From IMG/VR virus record IMGVR_UViG_3300011116_000431, positions 1 through 42,417 of that record: a DNA stretch of 42,417 nucleotides; one strand, written 5' to 3'. Source of the DNA: a virus. The position numbers were made by a program, and so were the translations under genes. Numbering within the stretch: position 1 is the first letter of the stretch; every line of letters starts with the position of its first letter. Shown here piece after piece: positions 14,010-21,012 of the stretch. A model generated the notes under the pieces. That model saw nothing but the letters and a program-made list of their open reading frames with translations, searched no databases and was not told the origin of the DNA.

Positions 14010-14623
14010 TACCTGCGACCTCTATCAGTAGGTAGGCCACTGAATGAACTACCAGTTGCGCCGCCAGAATATCCCCTAGAAGCGCCACCATAAGACCACA
14101 TACCGCTAGTTAAGCCTCCGTTAGCTCGTCCAGTAACTGGCGCGTTATTTGCGGTTAAACTAGAGCCTAATCGGTAAGAGCCAGAACCGCCAACTACACC
14201 CTGCAGACCTAACTGATAATTCTGGTTAGCACCAATATTGTTGTTTTTCTTTACCTGGTTTACTGGGTAACCGCCATTTGGCGGTCCATAAATGCGCGTG
14301 GGGGTAGGGGTAGGTGTAGGAGTAGGAGTTGCACCAGGCTTGTCTTGAAAGGTTGGCATTGTCCAGTCACTAGGTTTAGGTTCAGGCTTTTCTGGACCAG
14401 CGTCTAGAGGCACAAAGTTAGACCCGCCGCCCAGCACTTTGTTAAATGAACCGCCTGTTGTTCCACCAGAAGGACTAACGTTACTAACTACGTCTCCAAT
14501 AGTGCTTTTTACACTATTAATGCCAGACTTAATCAATGACCCAACATTCCACTGCGATCCAATAGAAATGCCTGAGGGATTTGGGTTACTTGCTGATGAA
14601 TTTGCGTTTGGTTGCACTCCCAT
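14009..14623 (-). CDS. Gly/Pro-rich low-complexity protein with (TP)n linker
   Basis: Start at ATG 14623 because AGTAGG lies 6 bases upstream; a TTG at 14644 would add seven residues. 204 aa. The N-terminus (ANSSASNPNPSGISIGSQ) resembles that of the gene at 14631. The middle has a PTPTPTPTPT run and the end is Gly/Ser/Tyr-rich (SRGYSGGATGSSFSG) finishing TDRGRR. Probably disordered; perhaps a virion-associated or decoration protein. Function not assignable. Confidence 0.65.
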   Translation of the reverse strand: MGVQPNANSSASNPNPSGISIGSQWNVGSLIKSGINSVKSTIGDVVSNVSPSGGTTGGSFNKVLGGGSNFVPLDAGPEKPEPKPSDWTMPTFQDKPGATPTPTPTPTPTRIYGPPNGGYPVNQVKKNNNIGANQNYQLGLQGVVGGSGSYRLGSSLTANNAPVTGRANGGLTSGMWSYGGASRGYSGGATGSSFSGLPTDRGRR

Positions 14624-14630
14624 TAGATAC

Positions 14631-14810
14631 CTACTTACTTCCAATAGGTGAGATTATTGGACTAGTCAACGGCGTTGGGGAAAATTGGCTCCCAGCTACA
14701 ACGCCTGAAGGACTTGGATTACTTGCAGTTTGTGAGACTGTTGGTTCTGGCCTGGACGTTTGCTTAGACCGCGTAAACGAATCAAACATTTTATTTCCAT
14801 AATTATCCAT
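14631..14810 (-). CDS. 59-aa Ser/Pro-rich protein
   Basis: ATG 14810 lies next to the stop of the upstream gene. It contains TASNPSPSGVVAGSQFSPTP, matching the pattern SNPxPSGxxxGSQ of the next protein, so the two seem related by partial duplication. No charged core; likely disordered. Confidence 0.6.
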   Translation of the reverse strand: MDNYGNKMFDSFTRSKQTSRPEPTVSQTASNPSPSGVVAGSQFSPTPLTSPIISPIGSK

Positions 14811-15158
14811 TTAAACACCACCACCTAAAGTATTTCTAGAACTTGGCTCTGCTTGAGCAGCAGGCTTAGCGGTATCCACTCGTTCAGTTACAGGTACCGT
14901 CAAATCCACGATATCATCTAAGCCGTATTCTCGTGTGCTATACCCATATTTATCAGGAAATAATTGAACCTGAGGGAGGTTAGGTCGTACAAACTGCTGT
15001 AGTTCTGGGCCAGCCATAGTTAACGACGCCAAAGCTTGGTTTAAGTTTTGTTCTTGGTTACTTCCAAAAGGGCCTAGATATGCCTGTGGAGGATACGCCG
15101 CCTCTGGCGGTGCAATCCACGGACGATTGGAGTAAACTCCATTTTGCATATTAGGCAT
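14811..15158 (-). CDS. 115-aa Pro/Gln-rich protein
   Basis: Start at ATG 15158, which overlaps the upstream stop as ATGCCTAA; a longer frame to 15326 only shadows the upstream gene. MPNMQNGVYSNRPWIAPPEA leads into Pro/Tyr-rich and Gln-rich sequence (LQQFVRPNLPQVQLFPD). Function unknown. Confidence 0.65.
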   Translation of the reverse strand: MPNMQNGVYSNRPWIAPPEAAYPPQAYLGPFGSNQEQNLNQALASLTMAGPELQQFVRPNLPQVQLFPDKYGYSTREYGLDDIVDLTVPVTERVDTAKPAAQAEPSSRNTLGGGV

Positions 15159-15987
15159 TCTGAGTCCAAGTAAAGTTAGAAGGCGTAACAGAAGTTCTAG
15201 TGTTGTCCGTCCACTCTGACCCAACACCTGTTTCAGGAGTTTGGGTAAACTGACGCGATGTAGCAATTCCTCTAGGAGCTGCTTCAAAAGCTTGATCATC
15301 TGCAGACTGGCTGTAAAAGGAACCATGAGCCCGATTTCTTCTTGGAGGCATAAGTGGACCTTCTGGTTTTACAAAACCTCGCAACGCATTATATTTAGCA
15401 ACATCTAGTGCTGCACCTTGTAAAGGAGGTTTTGGAGCTCCTGCAAGACCAGCCCTATGACGGTTAATTGTAGAAATACTATAAAGCCTATTATCTGCAT
15501 GCTCTTCTGGAGTAGCGTAAATCTGTGCGTTTATTTGTGACGCCTTAAAAGCCTGTTCTCTTGCGTTTTCTGACGCGTCTAAATGCGATCGTCTATGAGC
15601 AAAACCATCTGGGTCTAGCTTGACTTTACTGGGAGTACCGACTTTAGACAAAGCTATTTTATCAGCCTCTTTAGAGTAAAAAGCTCCGTTAGGTCGATAT
15701 GTTCTCGGAGGTAAAAGTGGGCCTTCTGGTAGCTGAACCTCTGGCCTAGTAGGGTCATATTTGGATAAAAGTAATGGAGCGCCTTGTTTTGCGGGTACAG
15801 CTTGACCTGTTTGACTTGCTCTGTGCCTGAGGGAGGTAGTGGCACCGTATAATTTAGCCTGTGCCATCTCTTCTGGAGTAGCATAAATAGATGCATACCT
15901 TTTTGCTTCGGTAGGTGACAGCACCGTATCTTTAGGCCTTTGAGTGGACCTTTTTTCAGAATGCTGTTTATTTTTTCTTCTGGCCAT
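15151..15987 (-). CDS. Protein with two tandem ~80-residue repeats
   Basis: A 278-aa basic protein made of a Lys-rich head (MARRKNKQHSEKRSTQRPKD) and two diverged repeats at about 34-113 and 155-233. Shared elements in order are IYATPEE, LYxxxTxxRHRA, QGAxLxxxKYxxxR, PEGPLxPPRxxRxxGxFYS and a closing A-rich turn. The tail is Thr/Ser-rich (TSRQFTQTPETG). Repeats with PEGPLxPPR suggest multivalent binding, for example to the virion or host surface, but no family is recognised. Confidence 0.75.
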   Translation of the reverse strand: MARRKNKQHSEKRSTQRPKDTVLSPTEAKRYASIYATPEEMAQAKLYGATTSLRHRASQTGQAVPAKQGAPLLLSKYDPTRPEVQLPEGPLLPPRTYRPNGAFYSKEADKIALSKVGTPSKVKLDPDGFAHRRSHLDASENAREQAFKASQINAQIYATPEEHADNRLYSISTINRHRAGLAGAPKPPLQGAALDVAKYNALRGFVKPEGPLMPPRRNRAHGSFYSQSADDQAFEAAPRGIATSRQFTQTPETGVGSEWTDNTRTSVTPSNFTWTQNA

Positions 15988-15996
15988 TATTAACCT

Positions 15997-16536
15997 CTAT
16001 CTCCAAGATGGAAGCATGTTAGACAATTGAGAAACACGCTTTGTATCCATATTATACGGTGAATCACTACGAACACTAGGACCCGCTTTACCGTCATTAG
16101 GTAAGTGAGGAGCAGGAACTAGTGCTTGGTTTTCTACATAACGGGCTGCCATATAAGTATTACCGTCATACTTTGCTTTCATTTGGCGTTTAATACCGCG
16201 ATCAGCAGCTAATTCAGTAGGGTAAAAGTAATCAGACGGATCAATACGCTCACCGCGGTGAACGCCTCGCTGATAGCCACGCTGTCCCTGGCGGATCTTT
16301 AGACTGTTTAATACAGTATCTGACGTGCTAGAAGGGCGGCCTCGATCATCACGACGGGACCTAATAGTTCCTAAGTAGCCATCAGGGTACTCTGCAGATG
16401 GTACTCTACCAACGCCAAGGCGCAAAAAATCAAGCTCACTACGGGCAACGGGTACACCGCCACCACCGTAAGTGGTGTAAGTCCCATAAAGACCGTTGGC
16501 GCCAAGATTCTGGACGTTCTGATGGCTACTAGGCAT
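15997..16536 (-). CDS. 179-aa Gly/Arg/Tyr-rich protein
   Basis: An N-terminal Gly/Tyr region (GLYGTYTTYGGGGVPVARSE), an Arg/Asp-rich middle (SRRDDRGRPSS, RQGQRGYQRGVHRGER) and a Pro/Ser tail. The ADRG element seen in nearby proteins recurs in LAADRGIKRQMK. Unknown; last of the low-complexity block before the phosphoesterase. Confidence 0.6.
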   Translation of the reverse strand: MPSSHQNVQNLGANGLYGTYTTYGGGGVPVARSELDFLRLGVGRVPSAEYPDGYLGTIRSRRDDRGRPSSTSDTVLNSLKIRQGQRGYQRGVHRGERIDPSDYFYPTELAADRGIKRQMKAKYDGNTYMAARYVENQALVPAPHLPNDGKAGPSVRSDSPYNMDTKRVSQLSNMLPSWR

Positions 16537-16559
16537 ACATCAAGTTTAGGCTATTACGC

Positions 16560-17585
16560 CTAAATATTTGTCCTAAACTCAGTACCTGCATATACGGCCC
16601 AACCATCCATGATGTGGATATTTTCGATAGTAAAGTCATTAGCGCCTTTAAAATCTCCTGCATCTTTGTACCAGACAATACCCATACCTTGTTGCCAGTT
16701 TTCATACTGTAAAACTGGCTTCTCATTGGCTTTAATTCCACCTAAAGCGCTCGGCACAGCCCCATCAATACGACACAGGCACCCTGGGCTATACGCACCA
16801 TTTTGTACAGGACCAGCAAAAGTATCGTGAGTTTTGTACAAAAGGTCCATTCGGTGTGAATGACCAAAAATAGTTGTATGAAGCGGATTCTTGGCTACAT
16901 ACTGAGCCGAGGTAGATCCATTTGAGTTAGCCCTAGTTCCATGACGAGCAACTAAACGCTCATTGATCCAGAACTTATCTGCTGGGTATCCATCTACATA
17001 AGTGATGCCCAAAGAATCAAAATGCAATAGATGAGGAAGGCTAGTAACTGGATAGCTACCTCCAACCTGCGTCATACCAGAGGCAGCTTGGGCGTTTAAG
17101 TTCATGTACCTAGTAGCACGACAGTCGTGGTTTCCCTCAATGTATACAATCTCTGCGTTTGGAGCAGCTACGCGCTGACTTGCCAAGAAATCGTGAGTAG
17201 CTTTCATACTCTCGTTAACGGTATTGTAAAACGCATTCTCTTGTGCGTACTTACCAAACATAGGCAAGTCAATAGTGTCACCGAGATTAATTACAGCATC
17301 TACGCCATACTCAGCATTTAGAGTCGCTGTAATCTGCAAAGCTAAGTTAATGGCCCTAACATCGTGAAAAGGGTCTAAAGATCCGTCCTCGTAACGCCTA
17401 AACCCAATCTGAGTATCAGGAAGTAGTACTCCTAATTTCCAATCGGTTTTGCTTTTCTTGCTTTTAGTTTTACGAGTCTTAGGTAAAGAAGCAGCTGTTA
17501 CTGGGGCGAGTACTGTAGAGGATTCTACATCAGGACTCTCTAAAGCTGCTGTAAGAATATCGAGTAAGGTTAAAGTTTCGGACAT
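16560..17585 (-). CDS. Calcineurin-like metallophosphoesterase
   Basis: Start at ATG 17585, 7 bases after GAGGAG (an ATG six bases upstream is too close). 341 aa: a Lys-rich linker (KTRKTKSKKSKTD), then the two-metal phosphoesterase motifs PDTQIG (the DxH motif with Gln), NLGDTID, EGNHDCRA and FGHSHRMD. Such enzymes cleave phosphodiesters in nucleotides or DNA. The Gln in the first motif occurs in some family members. Overlaps the end of the gene at 17570, so the two are coupled. Confidence 0.85.
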   Translation of the reverse strand: MSETLTLLDILTAALESPDVESSTVLAPVTAASLPKTRKTKSKKSKTDWKLGVLLPDTQIGFRRYEDGSLDPFHDVRAINLALQITATLNAEYGVDAVINLGDTIDLPMFGKYAQENAFYNTVNESMKATHDFLASQRVAAPNAEIVYIEGNHDCRATRYMNLNAQAASGMTQVGGSYPVTSLPHLLHFDSLGITYVDGYPADKFWINERLVARHGTRANSNGSTSAQYVAKNPLHTTIFGHSHRMDLLYKTHDTFAGPVQNGAYSPGCLCRIDGAVPSALGGIKANEKPVLQYENWQQGMGIVWYKDAGDFKGANDFTIENIHIMDGWAVYAGTEFRTNI

Positions 17586-17803
17586 TGGCATGCTCCTCGC
17601 ATATGCGTCTTAAAGGTAGACGACTTGAATGGAACTCCTGTAGATTGCAGGTCGCTCCAAATGGCTGATATGTTCTTACTTTCTTTTTTCATTAGCTGTT
17701 CAAATAGATCTTGGATCTGCTCATCTTGATTTTCTAACCATTTTCCAAAGCGGCATTGTGGTTTTGATTCATTCAAATGTTGCAACAGTAAGTCTGCTAG
17801 CAT
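17570..17803 (-). CDS. Small HTH-type protein, FGKWL...CxC
   Basis: A 77-aa protein with AAAGGAG 7 bases before ATG. The order CRFGKWLENQDEQIQDLFEQLM, then SAIWSDLQSTGVPFKSSTF and THMRGACQC, resembles small helix-turn-helix proteins common in actinophages, with an RxFGKWL start and a final H-x5-C-x-C. Likely DNA binding and possibly regulatory. First gene after the terminator at 17866. Confidence 0.65.
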   Translation of the reverse strand: MLADLLLQHLNESKPQCRFGKWLENQDEQIQDLFEQLMKKESKNISAIWSDLQSTGVPFKSSTFKTHMRGACQCPKL

Positions 17804-17820
17804 TATGTACTCCTTTAGTA

Positions 17821-17841
17821 GTTACATTGACTAACTGTAAC
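17821..17841. promoter_or_regulatory. Inverted repeat in the 17803 upstream region
   Basis: GTTACA (17821-17826) and TGTAAC (17836-17841) flank a 9-base spacer, between a terminator and the ribosome site of the HTH gene. It could be an operator for that HTH protein (autoregulation). Confidence 0.4.
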
Positions 17842-17865
17842 ATACCACAGTGTACAGAAAACACC

Positions 17866-17894
17866 AAACCCCGCCCAGTTGCTGAGCGGGGTTT
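17866..17894 (-). terminator. Intrinsic terminator downstream of 17952
   Basis: AAACCCCGC (17866-17874) pairs with GCGGGGTTT (17886-17894), with a further CAG/CTG pairing in the loop. Read leftward it is followed by GGTGTTTTC. It closes the transcript coming from the right. Confidence 0.8.
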
Positions 17895-17904
17895 GAAAGT
17901 TGTT

Positions 17905-17944
17905 TGTGCACTTCTGTGCACTTCTATGCACTTCTATGCACTTT
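17905..17944. repeat. Four tandem 10-bp repeats (iteron-like)
   Basis: Four head-to-tail copies of TGTGCACTTC: copies 1-2 identical, copy 3 TATGCACTTC, copy 4 TATGCACTTT. The 10-bp period puts each GCAC on the same DNA face. They lie between the stop codon of 17952 and the terminator, outside any gene. Protein-binding array or replication-related iterons are possible readings. Confidence 0.75.
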
Positions 17945-17951
17945 GGTCTTG

Positions 17952-18272
17952 CTATACGTGATCCACAGTTCCAATACGGAAGTTAGGAACTGTACGCTGA
18001 ATCGCGTTTGGAACAATGCGACCATTTGCCTGGGTAAACCCAGCTTCTGGTGCAGTATGGGCTTCAAAGCCCACCTGAGTGCCATAGCAAGCGCCACAGC
18101 GCTCTTTAGGAGCGTATGCTCGGTGCCCAATAGGCTGGAAAGCGGGATCCATAGCTTTAGCATGCATGCGCTGTACAAGAATGGTGTTCTTTGAAGGTGC
18201 ACCAGACGCGTTTACAGGAGCTACATTGCTTGGACCACTTTGGCCTGGCAACGGTGCGATTGGCTGAGACAT
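17952..18272 (-). CDS. 106-aa protein with CxxC
   Basis: AGAGGT lies before ATG 18272. Pro/Ser/Gly-rich N-terminus (MSQPIAPLPGQSGPSN), then HAKAMDPAFQPIGHRAYAPKE with CGACYGTQVG. Two cysteines and several His may bind metal. Function unknown; last gene before the repeat array and terminator. Confidence 0.65.
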   Translation of the reverse strand: MSQPIAPLPGQSGPSNVAPVNASGAPSKNTILVQRMHAKAMDPAFQPIGHRAYAPKERCGACYGTQVGFEAHTAPEAGFTQANGRIVPNAIQRTVPNFRIGTVDHV

Positions 18273-18341
18273 ATATACCTCTTTAGGGTTGAAAGGAATT
18301 CCTTATTAAAGTGTAAGGCTAATTAGGTATTTAGTCAGGGT

Positions 18342-18620
18342 TTAGTCAGAAACAATTGTAAAGACAATTGCCGAAATCTGGCCGTCATGGCTCTCAATAT
18401 TGGCAAATCCTGGGATGCACTTGAGATCGATGCCTCTAGGGGCTGTGTAGCCTCTAGCAATAGCAATGGCTTTTACCGCCTGATTTACTGCTCCAGCGCC
18501 TACGGCACGGATCTTACAGGTGTGGTTTTCATAGATACTGTGAGCAATAGCTGAGGCTACTGACTGGGGGTTGGACCCTGCACTAACTTTTAAAACTTGG
18601 TCTTCTGTAGGTTCAGACAT
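18342..18620 (-). CDS. spoVS: SpoVS-like protein
   Basis: AGAGGT 6 bases before ATG. The 92-aa protein fits SpoVS along its whole length: LKVSAGSNPQSVASAIAHSI, then VGAGAVNQAVKAIAIARGY, TAPRGIDLKCIPGF and a final strand. SpoVS has an Alba-like fold and affects sporulation and septation in Bacillus; homologues occur in many non-sporulators. In a phage it may bind nucleic acid or alter host cell-cycle control. The family call is firm, the role here is not. Confidence 0.9.
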   Translation of the reverse strand: MSEPTEDQVLKVSAGSNPQSVASAIAHSIYENHTCKIRAVGAGAVNQAVKAIAIARGYTAPRGIDLKCIPGFANIESHDGQISAIVFTIVSD

Positions 18621-18674
18621 TATTTACCTCTTATAGTAGAACGAATTGTTATTCCATTATCCCGAATAAGTTAA

Positions 18675-19223
18675 TTATTTTCCTGGTGAAGTCACCTTAT
18701 CGTAAACTTCTTTTTCATACTCAAAATCATGCTTATTACGTACAAGACGAGCTAAACCGTAGGAATCAGCGGCGTTATCATCCTCAAACTCTACTCCCCA
18801 CTTTTTATACACTAAAAGAAGTACTTGATTCTTTTGTACCTTAGTACCCTTGCCAGTAATGTATTTCTTCAGGCTAGTAGGCGGAACAATTAAAGGGATC
18901 TCAGTCTCTGGAGTAACGCCGTAGTGGTACAAGGTTAGTTTTACTGCTCCACCTAATTCTCCGAGCATGTTAGCCATCTGGCTACCAAATGCGTAACCTT
19001 CCATAGCTATAGCTTTTACATCAAACTGTTCTAAAAATCTACCAAGAATATTTTGGGCATCTACTAGACGCTCTACGCCAGTACCAGTTAATTTCCATAC
19101 CTCTGTGTAATAGTTGCCGTTATCATCAATAGCAGTCATAGCAAATCCAGAATAAGATTGATCGATACCTACGGCTACTGCGCCTTCAAGATTTGGGTCA
19201 CCCCAAATTTTTGGCTTAGGCAT
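18675..19223 (-). CDS. RuvC-like Holliday junction resolvase
   Basis: Start at ATG 19223 (ATGCCTAA overlap with the upstream 30-aa gene). 182 aa with an RNase H-fold nuclease layout: AVGIDQSYSGFAMTA (first Asp, D21), AIAMEGYAFGSQ (E75), and FEDDNAADSYGLARLV with the C-terminal Asp pair. TSLKKYITGKGTKVQK matches the loop of RuvC that contacts DNA. It should resolve recombination or replication junctions before packaging. Confidence 0.88.
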   Translation of the reverse strand: MPKPKIWGDPNLEGAVAVGIDQSYSGFAMTAIDDNGNYYTEVWKLTGTGVERLVDAQNILGRFLEQFDVKAIAMEGYAFGSQMANMLGELGGAVKLTLYHYGVTPETEIPLIVPPTSLKKYITGKGTKVQKNQVLLLVYKKWGVEFEDDNAADSYGLARLVRNKHDFEYEKEVYDKVTSPGK

Positions 19224-19308
19224 CTTTGCACTCTTCACACTCAACAAGTTCAACATCAGTTAGAAAAGTAATGCCGTGGTTTGAGTACCACGCTATTGGT
19301 TTTTCCAT
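19216..19308 (-). CDS. 30-aa CxxC micropeptide
   Basis: Starts by TAATG overlap at 19308 and ends by ATGCCTAA overlap with the RuvC gene, so it is embedded in the coupled operon. MEKPIAWYSNHGITFLTDVE leads to a final CEECKDA. One CxxC only. Conservation of both overlaps is the main support. Confidence 0.5.
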   Translation of the reverse strand: MEKPIAWYSNHGITFLTDVELVECEECKDA

Positions 19309-19556
19309 TACTGCTCACCGTCTAGGGCTTGGTTGTATTGAATATTCAGTGCTTGAACAATATGCATCAAATACAAATCATCTTCCGTAAATGAATCAGG
19401 ATGTTTAATTAGGTAATGTCGCATCAAACCAAACGGAGTAAGTTTTTTCACCCTGATGTGTGACCAGCCTTTTTTGGCTTCCTCTTTACGCTTTTTGGTT
19501 CGACATACTCCACACTTCACGCGAGAAGGCATTGATGGTATTTCTACTTCACTCAT
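19308..19556 (-). CDS. 82-aa C2H2-like zinc finger protein
   Basis: ATGA overlap with the upstream gene. C15xxC18 (VKCGVCRTKKRKEEAKKGW) is followed by LMRHYLIKHPDSF with two His five residues apart, giving a C2H2-type site with a long basic insert. Ends LDGEQ, like two neighbours. Possible DNA binding. Confidence 0.7.
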   Translation of the reverse strand: MSEVEIPSMPSRVKCGVCRTKKRKEEAKKGWSHIRVKKLTPFGLMRHYLIKHPDSFTEDDLYLMHIVQALNIQYNQALDGEQ

Positions 19557-19741
19557 TCCTGCTCACCGTCTAAGTCAAAACATACGTACCAAGCAACAAC
19601 TCCGTTATGTACTAAACGCTTTGGCTCTCCTATAAAATCTGGAAAATACTTTTGTTTAGCTTCTAAGTAACTTGAAATGTTCTCTGGATTCCAAGGAAGT
19701 TTTGTTTCTTCTTCTGTAAGAACTTCTCCAAATTCACGCAT
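19553..19741 (-). CDS. 62-aa protein of unknown function
   Basis: Start taken at ATG 19741 (TGATG overlap with the upstream gene); a GTG one codon earlier is equally close. It contains EETKLPWNPENISSYLEAKQ and FIGEPKRLVHNGVVAWYVCF, and ends DLDGEQE. Not recognised. Confidence 0.6.
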   Translation of the reverse strand: MREFGEVLTEEETKLPWNPENISSYLEAKQKYFPDFIGEPKRLVHNGVVAWYVCFDLDGEQE

Positions 19742-19920
19742 CACTGTTCACCATCGTCATATAGATCATCGTCAATAACCTGGATAGTCTTACATGGGTA
19801 TGGAACTTTACACACTGCACATACTAAACGCTCTTCTTCTAAATGAGGGGTCCAGTTAATAGCGTGATGCATCTGACGAATATGTTTTACCGCAGTACGG
19901 TATGGATGTTTCTTGATCAT
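19741..19920 (-). CDS. CxxC...YPCxT paralogue 1
   Basis: A 59-aa protein from ATG 19920 (ATGA overlap upstream, TGATG overlap downstream). After a His-rich helix (KHIRQMHHAINWTPHLEEE) comes CAVCKVPYPCKTIQVIDDD. The motif CxxC-x(n)-YPCxTxxVL is shared with the three genes upstream. Three Cys plus His could bind one zinc. Similar single-motif proteins are frequent in actinophages; function unknown. Confidence 0.65.
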   Translation of the reverse strand: MIKKHPYRTAVKHIRQMHHAINWTPHLEEERLVCAVCKVPYPCKTIQVIDDDLYDDGEQ

Positions 19921-20135
19921 CCTAGGCCTACTCTCCGTAAGGAAGCACAGGGGTAAGCCTGTGCTCGTTCTATACCGTCTACAAGCTCTTTACACATAAT
20001 ACAATTACCATCGACCTCAGCGTGACGATCTAAGTGACGGCTTTGTACCTCTAAATAGGTAGGCAGTTGTTCTTTACGCTTACGCCTTTGTGGTCCGTAC
20101 TGTGCTAGTAGCTCTTCGCGTGTGGGTTTTGCCAC
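19917..20135 (-). CDS. CxxC...YPCxS paralogue 2
   Basis: A 72-aa protein with a basic head (MAKPTREELLAQYGPQRRKR), then HLDRHAEVDGNCIMCKELVD and AYPCASLRRVG. Same order and spacing type as the other three members, with His residues a fixed distance before the CxxC. Confidence 0.7.
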   Translation of the reverse strand: MAKPTREELLAQYGPQRRKRKEQLPTYLEVQSRHLDRHAEVDGNCIMCKELVDGIERAQAYPCASLRRVGLG

Positions 20136-20137
20136 TA

Positions 20138-20329
20138 CTACTCACCATCTAAGGCTTTAACTGTTGGGCATGGGTAATACTCTAGGAAGCATTCAACACA
20201 GTCGCCGAACTCTCCTTCTGTGTGGATCTCCCGCACTCGTAGCTTAAGCTCTTCTTGAGCGGCGTCCCACAGCTTACGTTGCCAATCATCCTGGCAAACA
20301 GCCTTAGTAATTACATATTCAGATTCCAT
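20138..20329 (-). CDS. CxxC...YPCPT paralogue 3
   Basis: A 63-aa protein with TAGGAG 9 bases before ATG. It has an N-terminal acidic/Trp helix, REIHTEGEFGDCVECFLEYY then PCPTVKALDGE. It overlaps the 3' end of paralogue 4 by 11 bases in another frame. Confidence 0.7.
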   Translation of the reverse strand: MESEYVITKAVCQDDWQRKLWDAAQEELKLRVREIHTEGEFGDCVECFLEYYPCPTVKALDGE

Positions 20330-20516
20330 GGTTATATTCTCCTAATACTTCCAATGTTGGACAAGGATACTCTACAGGAACATCATCAGATTCGCAAATC
20401 GCGCAAACCATAAGGCCACCAAGCCTTATAGGAGCATGCAGATCTTTAATGCGGTCTATAAGTTTTTCTAATTTTTCGCATCTAACTGCTCGTGACGCAA
20501 GCGAGTAAAGGTCCAT
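20319..20516 (-). CDS. CxxC...YPCPT paralogue 4
   Basis: A 65-aa protein: helical head (LASRAVRCEKLEKLIDRIKD), H27, then VCAICESDDVPVEYPCPTLE. Most upstream copy of the tandem set of four. All four keep H, CxxC and YPC in that order. Confidence 0.7.
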   Translation of the reverse strand: MDLYSLASRAVRCEKLEKLIDRIKDLHAPIRLGGLMVCAICESDDVPVEYPCPTLEVLGEYNHGI

Positions 20517-20523
20517 GTAAATC

Positions 20524-21012
20524 CTAAGCTATAAACTTACTTGATCTGCTGTACCCACCTGAAGTGCGCCGAGTTAACTCACGACTAATAAAGTTACACT
20601 GACCAGTAACATTTGTGTATAGCATGTCCATACCTTTGCGGTAATTATGCGCCACAGAATATGCGTAGTCTGCGTCAATAACTTCTTCTTCCGCCATTAC
20701 TAAAGCTTTAATAGCAGATACGGTCATCTTAGGTTGATTATGCTTAGCACTATAGCGAGCCTCAATAAGATCAAGGTTTTTCTTAGCAGCCTGTTCGTCC
20801 ATCTCAGCAACAGTTACTTGAGCTAAAATGAACTCTGCATAAGCAATGTGTTCCTGCCATAACCGCATAACACCTAAATCATCTAAGTCTGTAATGTCCT
20901 CAGGCATATCAGGAATAATGCCCTCAAAACGGTTAGACACTCGAAACCCTTGAGTTGCCATCATGGTTAGCACTTCCTGTCCAGCATTTCCAACATTCAT
21001 GTTAATTGTCAT
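20524..21012 (-). CDS. Helical protein, possible UvsY-like recombination mediator
   Basis: A 162-aa protein with GAGG 6 bases before ATG. Almost all helix, with DLGVMRLWQEHIAYAEFILAQ, ARYSAKHNQPKMTVSAIKAL, and a C-terminal helix (YRKGMDMLYTNVTGQCNF) ending in RRTSGGYSRSS. The layout (paired helices, xxRYxxK then mTvsAIKAxV) recalls UvsY, the mediator loading the phage recombinase, and it sits beside a nuclease and RecA. This is inference from layout, not clear homology. Confidence 0.35.
   Translation of the reverse strand: MTINMNVGNAGQEVLTMMATQGFRVSNRFEGIIPDMPEDITDLDDLGVMRLWQEHIAYAEFILAQVTVAEMDEQAAKKNLDLIEARYSAKHNQPKMTVSAIKALVMAEEEVIDADYAYSVAHNYRKGMDMLYTNVTGQCNFISRELTRRTSGGYSRSSKFIA

Noticed and set aside
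17905-17944. CRISPR array
   Set aside because: The repeats are 10 bp with no spacers; no cas genes apart from a Cas4-like recombination nuclease.
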